DNA of 64,000 nt, from the NCBI GenBank assembly GCA_025403435.1, contig CM046327.1:9912218-9976217 (forward strand). Direction: 5' to 3'. This document shows positions 55,768-64,000 of this stretch, piece after piece; within the stretch, counting starts at the first letter, position 1, and every line of letters starts with the position of its first letter. The stretch is from Artocarpus heterophyllus (Eukaryota > Streptophyta > Magnoliopsida > Rosales > Moraceae). The position numbers and the translations under genes were made by a program. Under the pieces are notes generated by a model, which did no database searches, had not been told where the DNA came from, and was given only the letters and a program-made list of their open reading frames with translations.

Positions 55768-57429
55768 GGCAAAGAACATATACCAACGTATTATACGTGG
55801 TTGGTTGCTTTGTCCTAAGGCATATATTATGTATTCACATACAATCACCTTCTCTCTCTCTCTCTCTATGTTTCTCTCTCTTTCATTATTGGATTGGAAT
55901 TGTAGAGCTGAACTCCGACAAAGAGAATCCGCAATATTAATTTTAACGGAGAAATAGTGGGGGGTTTAATTTTTTTTAGTAGTTGTAGTACTACTTTGAA
56001 ATGAGACCGTGATATTATTCATCATGTCAATCGATAAGATCAAAGAGGAATATATGTGTTATGGTAAGAATATTTATAGGACCCGTTATTCATGGAAGTT
56101 TGAAAAAATGGAGTTCAATGCATCATTAGCTGTTTGACGGATGTTTGCCGACATATTGGACTTGTTTAGGATTTAAACTCATGTGCACGAACTACTTAAA
56201 TCTAATATGAAAATAGTACATATGCCACTGGCCGAACTTTATTAATTAAATGAATCAAAGTCAAGTTCGCAACTACTACATTGCACATTGTTGAACTTGG
56301 GTAGATCTTGTTATTTTAAAATTCTTACTATATATATATATATGTGTATATATAATGTGAAAACGTGTGCGATGCACTTGAGTAGTGAAATATTATAGAT
56401 TTTAGTAACTGGAAATAATTCTGATCCGGAAAGTAAAATGTTCAAACTTGGTGGAGATATACTACAAAATCACACAATTGATCATTCACAAATTTGACAA
56501 TATTTTATCCGGTAAAAATCTTAACATATATGGTTTTGTCATGATCATGAAAAAAATAATAATAATTACAAACCATCCTCTTCGTATGAAGTCTTGGATA
56601 AATACGATGACAGCCATGATAATCATAATTATCATTTCACACATCGACACTATATAGATATGGTAGAGAATTTAAACTCTATACTGTTGAAGTTTATTAC
56701 TGTTAGACAATGTTTGCAAACACACACGTCAAAACTATATGCCATTGTACGTTGATAATTAAGCAACTAATAAAGCAAAACCTCTAACCTTAATTACCGT
56801 AGAGAGATCATGTTTCCTTAATTATAACACGTAATAAGTACTAATTAATTATATCTAGTGCTCTAATTAGGTTGAACACGCGAAATAAGATATCTTGAGA
56901 AATGTGACTGGCTCATAGACTGAGCAGCATATTTGTTAATCTCCACCGGGGACAACATGACCCCTGATCAAGGTAATTGCAAGCAAAAGATCTCATGAGA
57001 GAGAAAGAAGTGAATGAACATAACAATATTTCAAGAGAGAGAGAGAAATATTGGGGTAGCGGTCCAAACACGTTAGCGAGACCATTTACTCGGCCGTCCA
57101 TGTCAGTGCCACTCTTTAGCCGACCCAACTTCCATGCTGTCCCTCTACTTCCTGTCTTCCACAAGACATTAGTCCTTTTCACCTCTCCACATATATCCCC
57201 CTAAACCCCTTATATAATACATATATGTCTGTTCAACTATATATAAAGCTGCTTCTCCTATATATACATCTCAAAATACTAATTAAGTAACACAAAATAA
57301 ATGAATCAACATATTCACTCTTGTATATATATAACAGACTGCTGATAAGTTTCTTCTGCATGTTCTATATAACTGCTTATTACTAGTTTGTTAAACTGCT
57401 ACCTATTATTATATATTCTGTTATCTATC
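55768..57429 (+). promoter_or_regulatory. Upstream region of the IAA29-like gene
   Basis: No gene is seen. A (CT)n tract lies at about 55850-55867. A TATA-like stretch (CTATATATAAAG, about 57238-57249) lies about 180 bp before the start codon. A GAGAGAGAG tract lies near 57034-57045. Specific auxin- or PIF-response elements were not convincingly identified. Confidence 0.35.
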
Positions 57430-59624
57430 ATGGAACTTCAACTTGGTTTGGCCCTTCCGGTTTGCAGTCCCATAATCAAAGGTTTCGACTTGAACGAACG
57501 TGAATTCGAGCCAGATCAAGATAATGATTCGTTCCCGATATCGAAAAGCGCCAAACGTAGTTTCGAAGACGCTTTCGGGAAAAATATTGGAGATGAAGCG
57601 TCGCATTTCTTGGTGTGGGATGGCCATCCGAATGAGGAGGACGATAGGAGGGGACATAAGAAAAGACATTCCCACCACATCAACAAGTGAGTTTCGCCTG
57701 ACTTTCATATATATATATATAAATATATGTATATGTATATTTATATGTATATGTATGTGTATAACATTAGTTTGGAGGTTTAGAGTTCGCAGTGAAAAGG
57801 GTTTAAAATAAGAAGTCTAAATTATATATATATATATTTATATATATATGAATATAAATGTGTATAAGTATATATACATGCACAACATTTAAAAATGTTT
57901 ATATGATTGGTATAACTATAGCACTTGGTGGAGTCTCTTTTTCAAAAAAGGAAAAAAAAAATGAAAGGAACACAGCACTTGTTTGATAAAAGCAGTATAA
58001 TTTCTCTGTATTAAAGCTAGGTAGAAGATTCCATACAATGTCTTGTTAACCTATCTTTTTTAATTTATGTCGACATTAATTTGTGTTGTGGCTTCCAGAA
58101 GAAACAAATGGATTGATTATAATGATGAAAGGAGAAGAAGAAGAAAGACCTTTTACTGTTTTTTCCCCTTCTGTATTTACCTGCTGGAATATATATGTTC
58201 TATATGTATCTGTTTATAGGCAATATTCCAACATATATAGCGCAAGAGTACCGCTAAATTATTTCCCTAGTAATGTGGTTTCCTTCCTTGACTTCATTTC
58301 TTTATTCTTCGTTGGACAGCCCAACTTTTCAAAAATAAAGAATAAAAAAAAATTCCCTGGAGAGCAAACTTATGTCTCGTCTTATTACTCAGTTAAAAAT
58401 AAACTCATGAAGAAAACCCCATAATTTAGATCCTTTTTGTTCCTCAGTTCAAGCACACCAAAACCCTTGTCTTTTTCAAGGCACAAATCAATGTCAAATA
58501 GTAGAAATATTGAAAACTTTCCCTAATTCGGTCAGATTTTTTATTTTTTTATTTTTACAGGGGCATATCTATGAGCTGTTTAGCCTTGTAAATTATAATT
58601 AGTTCTGCATCACTATTGGTTGCAAAAAAACTTCGGTGATATTTCCACGATTTTATTGCCCAATTAATTAATTTGATTTAAAATAATATAAGCCCTCTTG
58701 TGTTGACGTTAGATAGTTGTATAGGTACCCGATTTAATCCCCATTTTTAATACTTTTTTATTTTCCTAAACATCCCCATTTTTCATAATTTACCATTAAG
58801 TTAATTTCAATTACTGATGATAAGCTTTATCAACTTGGCCTGATCAGGAGTGAGGGTGATGAAGAAAGTTACATTGTTGGGTGGCCGCCAATAAAGTCAT
58901 CCAGAAAAAAGGAGCTTCTTCAAAACAACGGGAGGCGCGTCGATCATCATCATCAGATAATTAAGAATAAGCGTCCGTTAATGTTAATGGCCAAGAAGAA
59001 AATCGTGATTAACGGATATAATTCATCATCAGCAATGTTAATTAACAGCAACAACAACAATAATAATAATAATAATTCCATATACGTAAAGGTCAAGATG
59101 GAAGGCGTGGCAATAGCAAGGAAGATTGATCTCTCCCTCCACCATTCTTATCACTCCCTTAAAAACGCCTTAATTACCATTTTTACCAAATGTAAGTGTT
59201 TTTTTACTTTTCTATCCACAACTTAATTACCTCATCTATGTCACTAGTACTCCAAAAAAAAAAAAAAAAAATCTTACTTAAATTTATGTGTACAGATGAT
59301 AGAAAATGTACTACTGAAGATAGTGAAAGCTACACACTCACTTATCAAGACAAGCAAGGCGATTGGCTGCTTGCAGGAGATGTTCCTTGGAAGTATGTAT
59401 ACATGTACTTGTACTTCTATGTATCTTCTAATTTTTCTCTTTCTTTGATTTTGTCAATAAATTTATTTATCTAAATAGACAAAGAAACAATTAATGAGGA
59501 AAAAATATTTTTCTCTCTCTCTTTCTTTTTTTTTTTTTTGTGCTAATTATGGTGTTAATGATGGTTTTGTAGGAGCTTCATCAAGTCTGTGCAGCGTCTG
59601 GACATAGTGAGGAATGGCGGTTGA
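57430..59624 (+). CDS. IAA29: Aux/IAA transcriptional repressor, IAA29-like
   Basis: Four exons: 57430-57686, 58848-59191, 59296-59392 and 59573-59624. GT-AG junctions are in phase, giving 249 aa. All Aux/IAA domains are present. Domain I is MELQLGLALP (LxLxL repression motif that recruits TOPLESS). A KR-rich nuclear signal (GHKKRHSHH) follows. Domain II is YIVGWPPIK, the TIR1/AFB degron core, so auxin-dependent turnover is expected. Domain III is YVKVKMEGVAIARKIDLSL and domain IV is YTLTYQDKQGDWLLAGDVPW, the two halves of the PB1 fold used to bind ARF proteins. Between domains II and III there is a nine-residue Asn run encoded by AAC/AAT repeats. Length, the spaced-out structure and the position match Arabidopsis IAA29 (At4g32280). 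The protein acts in the nucleus. Intron 1 (about 1.16 kb) holds AT-rich microsatellites. Confidence 0.92.
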
Positions 59625-61300
59625 TGAGGTTGCTATTGTATTATGTAGTACTGGTTTTGTCTCGTTTACCTGGCCTTGAAGGACAAAGATTTGGTTGTTT
59701 TATTATATTCTAGTTTAGTCTACATGATCAGCAGAGATATTTTCTTAATAAATAATTTGTATGGAAGGAAATATATAGGCTATGAAGTTGGAGCAAAATT
59801 AAGAAAAAAATAAAAACACAAAAAAAGAAGGAAAAGAAGGAGGAGGATAAGAGTATCACAATTAGCTTGTTTGTAATTAGCTGGAGTATTGTTTGACTAC
59901 TAGAATGAATGTATATCTTGTTACCCTTATTCTTAAATACAAAAATTATCTAAGAAAATGTTTAATTATGACATGACCAGTTCTAAATTTTAATTTGCAT
60001 TTCTTTTACATATTAGTTGGTCATCATATATATATATATATACACACACTCGCGCGCGCGCGCACGCGAATAAACTAATGTGAATTGTAAGATCCTAGGC
60101 TCATAATATGCCACAGATTAAGGAAATTTAACATTCTTTATGTTTAATCTTGGTCACTCCTACATCATTATGAAATCACAGAAACGCCAAAACAAGAATT
60201 ATATGGAATCAATGGAGAGCTATATGCATGTGTGTGTGCGTGTGTGTTTTTCTTTTTTAATTGCAGCCCCGTAAATCATAATAAATCTTCCATCCTCTAT
60301 AGTTTTTGCAACATCAACACCATGATTTGGAGTCCATAACCTATTTGCTCATAGAAAAACTTCATGATTAGTTGTTGGAGTAAGTTCTCTAGATTACCAT
60401 AATTGAGCTTCTCAAAAAGGGGGGGGAAAAAAAGGAAATCGAGCCATCTGAAAATCGTCTTGGTCTATAACTTGAGACATATTTTGAGTATTGTTGAAAA
60501 CTTCTCAATTGCGAGTAATTTATTAAAAAATAACATATATGGGGATTTGCTTAGAAGGATTTTGGTTACATTATAGCAAGATTATTCTAAAATTCACCTT
60601 CAAATTTGTATTGTTCTGTGAACCATTTTTCTTTATTGATTATGATGTCTAGTGTAAGTCCAATTGTCAAAAAAAAAAAAAAAGATTTGCATTCCACTGG
60701 ACAGAACTCAAGCCCCCAATCTCTTTCCATGCGCCACTTTGCCCTATGTGTATGTTTCTGTTTATTGTCAATCACATAAAAATATCTGAAGAAAAAATCA
60801 AAAACAGAAAAAAGAAAACAAAAATCACGGTTCCGCTAGACTCCCATATATATTATTTTTCTTGAAAAAAAAATAATTACACTCCAATGTCTTTTTTAGA
60901 ATTGAGCTAAGAGATTCATTGAAGATGCTCAGTCAAATAAAGAGAGGACAAAACACAAGAGGTCCCTATATTGCTGTTCATGTCAGAGAAGATTTACAAT
61001 CCTTAAAAACACTTTCAGTTTGAAAAACAAAAGTAAAAAATAGAAGTATATAGGGGAGTCTATGAAGATTTTGATTTAGTCACACTTGCAGATAGTCGAA
61101 GGTAGACCTACTACTTGTCTTGGATTTTGCTCCTGTTTTTACAAGAGAGATTCCAATCTTTATGCATTATTAAGATTTGAACCATGATTTTCAAATTCCA
61201 AATCAAGATTATTTTAGATTTTATAGCCGGCCTTGAGCTCTTAATCTAGTTTGTATTTGATCTTATCAGTGCTAAAAGTGCAGGACTAGCGTGATCAGTG
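59625..61300. other. Intergenic DNA between IAA29 and the LRR kinase relic
   Basis: Contains the IAA29 3'UTR, an AT/AC/CG alternating tract at about 60029-60068 and a GT tract near 60229-60247. No gene is supported. Confidence 0.5.
60029..60068. repeat. Alternating purine-pyrimidine tract (AT)n(AC)n(GC)n
   Basis: ATATATATATATACACACAC, then TCGCGCGCGCGCACGCG. It is an almost unbroken alternation of about 40 bp ending in a CG-rich run, unusual in this AT-rich DNA. Confidence 0.85.
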
Positions 61301-62350
61301 ATGGAGTCCTGGACCGTCTTTTTTCTTCTATTATGTATGTTGCAGCTTAGTTATGCTCAAACAACAACTGACCCTGATGAAGGTTAGTTAATTTAGTTAC
61401 AAAACTGTTGCAGTTTTAAATTCTGTTAAGTCTTTTGGGGATGGGTCTTTGAATTACTTGCTGATTGTGAATTTCTTCTACTGGCTGCTCTGAGCAAGAT
61501 CATAGATTACTGGAAGTTGGGAAGATATTTGAATATCACAACTGATCCTTGCAGTGCAAATGCAAAATGGGCACCTGATAGTGCCAACCTGCGAGTGGCT
61601 TGTGATTGCTTGGGAAATACATGCCACATCACTCACCTGTTGGTTTACCACAGTCCTTTTTCTCACCATTCTTACTTATAGCCATTAAGCTCTAAACAAA
61701 ACATCAATAGGTTGTACTGTCTTTTTCTCTTTTCAAGATGCGTCAAGGTTCGATACTCGGTAGCCCTAAATAGAGTTCCTGCTCAGCCAATGAGCTATGC
61801 GGTGTTGGACTTATGGTGGTGTGAGTGAAACTAGGCTCATCTTTTGAATAGAAGTGGATTAGGCTTTTTTTCTTCCATGATGGCCTTACAATTCCTTCTA
61901 TGTACGATATGGATACGGGGAAGATGGTACCAATGTTTCACAAGAAAAAAGCTCTTAAATAGTTCTCGTCTTAAGAATGAATGTCTTTGTGTTTTCTTCA
62001 CAATCACCATGTACCGGAAAATATATGCCTTGGACATACCTGCTGAAATACCAAAAGAGCTATTTCAGCTAAAGAAGTTGATGGACTGGTGAGAATTAAA
62101 CCCTTGAAATTCTATGAATTGTGTTTGCCAACTTGTTCTGATTTATATATATATATATAATGGAAATGATTGAATTATGATGCCGGAATCTTGCTCAGAA
62201 TGTTCTCAGTGGCTATGTTCCTCCTGAAATTGGTCAGCTATCACACATGCAGTACCTGTAATTTTCTATTTCTATGCACTTCATTACTTAATAAAGTTAT
62301 TTTGATACGAGTATTATTATCCAAATTATTATCTGTTTCTCTGTTTAAAG

Positions 62351-62432
62351 TATGCATGAATTTTTTCATTAATGTTGAATGATTGACTGGTTATGCATGA
62401 ATTTTTTCATTAATGTTGAATGATTGACTGGT
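62351..62432 (+). repeat. 41-bp perfect tandem duplication ending at a splice acceptor
   Basis: TATGCATGAATTTTTTCATT... is repeated twice with period 41. The second unit is followed directly by the CAG acceptor of the next LRR exon. Confidence 0.9.
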
Positions 62433-63723
62433 CAGGAGCCCGGGCATAAACAATCTGACAGGGCCAGTACCAAAAGAGCTTGGCAACTTGACCAGGTTGA
62501 TTTCCCTGCGAGTACTCCATAAATCTTCAATGTGTCATATGCCCCTATTGTTTTTTATTTATGGAGACCAACTTTTCTTTACTTTATTTATGTTTTAAGA
62601 TTAATGTCTATTGACTCATTTTAAGGTTGTTTTATGTAACGGAAGTTTTAGCTCAAACAGTTTTTGGACAATTGCCAAAAGAGCTTGGAAACTTGACCTC
62701 ATTACAGCAGTTGTAAGTATAGCAAATTTGAAAAAGATACTTCATTTTCACTTTTTTCTTCATTGCGGCTGTTGATACACCTGATAATATCCCACACCAC
62801 CTCTCATTTTTTGAAGGTACATTGATAGCAGTGGAGTAACAGGACCAATTCCACAAGAATTTGCAAACTTAAAAGCACTTCAAATCCTGTACTTAATTTG
62901 ACCATTTTTTTCCTCCATCTTATAAGTTGTTTGATGTCTCTTTTTTACAAATATTCAAAGATATATTGATTGTATCATAACTTTCTGCTGTTTCAGTTGG
63001 GCATCTGACATTCTCTTCACTGGAAAACTCCGGGAATTCTTGGGGGATCTCACAGAACTTATAGACCTGTATTTATGAATTTCCCGTAACATCTTTATAG
63101 ATCACAAGTAGAGATTTCACTGTAGTTTTGATATTTTAAGGTTTATAATTTTGACTAGTACTGTTTGTCTGTCTATCACGGACGAATTGAAGGGATCATC
63201 GCTTGAAGGTCCAATTCCTACTAGTTTTAGTGCTCTAACCAAACTGAGACCCTGTAAGGCCTACTGTTAATGCTTAATTTTATTTTTTTTTAGCATTTTC
63301 CTATTCTTAGAAAGTATGACTCAACATGAACTTTTTATTTTTCTGTCAATTATGTTGTAGTTGGACTTACTTATGCTCTTATTACATCTATGTTATGTAG
63401 GAGAATTGGTGATCTAAACGAAGGAAGACTCTTCTCTTAAATTCTTGGAAAATCAAACAATTCTGTCCATACTGTAAGACTCCATGCACATCTAAACTTG
63501 TTAGAACAACAATTGGCTCTATATTAAAATTCCAATATTTCTTGGAACTTGACTGAATTTTTTCTCTTACAACTTGTTCTACAGAACTTTGAGAAACTGT
63601 TGACTGTCCGCGAAATTCCGGAACTAGTTGGCAGATTTTCTAAGTTGCAGCACCTCTAAGTTACCTTGATCCATAATGATTCATATTTCTTTACTTCTTT
63701 TCGTTTGGGAATCAGTGAGAACA

Positions 63724-63850
63724 AATGTTTTAAGTTTAAAAACTATGACATATGAGAGCTTTACACTGTAATAATTTTTATTTTTATTTTTTACTTTAAT
63801 TGCTAAGAGTTTTACACTATTTATAGTTTTTTTAATATTCCAAACACTTC
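63724..63850. mobile_element. MITE of the GAGAGCTTTACACTGT family inside an intron of the LRR kinase relic
   Basis: It carries ACATATGAGAGCTTTACACTGTA and GAGTTTTACACTATTTATAG. The ends (AATGTTTTAAG / CCAAACACTT) are weak inverted repeats like those of the other copies. Confidence 0.5.
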
Positions 63851-64000
63851 AATAACACATGGGTTTCACTAACTAATTTGTTTTCTTCACTGCTTTAGGG
63901 ACATGAGCTTCAATAAGTTGACTGGTTCAATCCCAAACTCACACCAAAACCTAACTACGTTGCACTATCCGTGAGTAGATCATGCTCTTATTTTATTTAT

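Larger units (their letters stand above)
61301..63974 (+). pseudogene. Broken LRR receptor-like kinase gene (LRR-VIII-2, At1g56120/At1g53430-like), ectodomain part
   Basis: The exon order is that of this receptor family. Exon 61301-61382 encodes a signal peptide (MESWTVFFLLLCMLQLSYAQ). Then come LNITTDPCSANAKW and CDCLGNTCHITHL (near 61500-61640), and LRR exons near 62010-62089, 62197-62261, 62436-62508, 62650-62712, 62818-62889, 62999-63067, 63196-63254, 63402-63475, 63586-63658 and 63899-63970. Several lesions are visible. No acceptor AG lies where exon 2 should begin (CTACTGGCTGC). The acceptor before AATCTTGCTCAG reads GG. There is a 2-base loss at AACAGTTTTTGGACAA, a frame change giving a stop in the exon at 63402, and another frame loss at GAGAAACTGTTGACTG. 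The kinase domain, if any, lies beyond the window. Intact relatives sense extracellular signals at the plasma membrane. Confidence 0.8.

Noticed and set aside
61741..61840. tRNA-like boxes (GGTTCGATAC and, on the other strand, TAGCTCATTGG)
   Set aside because: The two boxes are on opposite strands and no cloverleaf can be drawn, so this is neither a tRNA nor a clear SINE.

Overview
The window is nuclear DNA of a flowering plant, most likely a core eudicot. It is AT-rich, with intron-containing genes that have GT-AG splice sites, chloroplast transit peptides, an Aux/IAA gene, and plant Ty1/copia and Ty3/gypsy retrotransposons. The species cannot be named from the sequence. From memory, the gene order matches the Arabidopsis chromosome 4 block At4g32190 (PII1/MRC), At4g32250 (KOC1), At4g32260 (ATP synthase b'), At4g32270 (SNRNP25-like), At4g32272 (UGNT1), At4g32280 (IAA29). 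That conserved order supports the gene identities.

Layout: 1-2699 is the 3' end of an LTR retrotransposon. 2700-11600 is intergenic DNA full of MITE-like inverted-repeat elements. 11686-14748 (+) is a coiled-coil plastid protein. 15810-18401 (-) is a tail-anchored kinase-like protein. 23536-24183 (-) is chloroplast ATP synthase subunit b'. 26216-27041 (-) is a ubiquitin-fold protein. 27358-28395 is a stretch dense in GTCGTT. 29262-32600 (-) is a ten-exon nucleotide-sugar transporter. 34537-45993 is a three-level nest of LTR elements. 51413-55762 is a decayed Ty1/copia element. 57430-59624 (+) is an IAA29-type Aux/IAA gene. 61301 to the right edge is a broken LRR receptor kinase gene.

The most unusual object is the innermost element of the nest, 35693-44663. 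It has two 2360-bp LTRs with no difference seen on reading, a GTTCC target duplication, a tRNA-iMet primer site and a polypurine tract. It has no gag or pol. Its two ORFs are unrelated to retrotransposition: a basic Cys4 protein that resembles the cysteine-rich nucleic-acid-binding proteins of plant betaflexiviruses, and a full-length intronless LOG-like (cytokinin riboside phosphoribohydrolase family) protein. A second, older copy of the family enters the window from the left (1-2699). This looks like a recently active non-autonomous retrotransposon carrying captured cargo.

A second theme is palindrome arrays just upstream of the TATA box in the LTRs of three different elements. The copia LTR has eleven units spaced at about 22 bp. 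The identity calls rest on motif reading and memory of families; no database search was possible.
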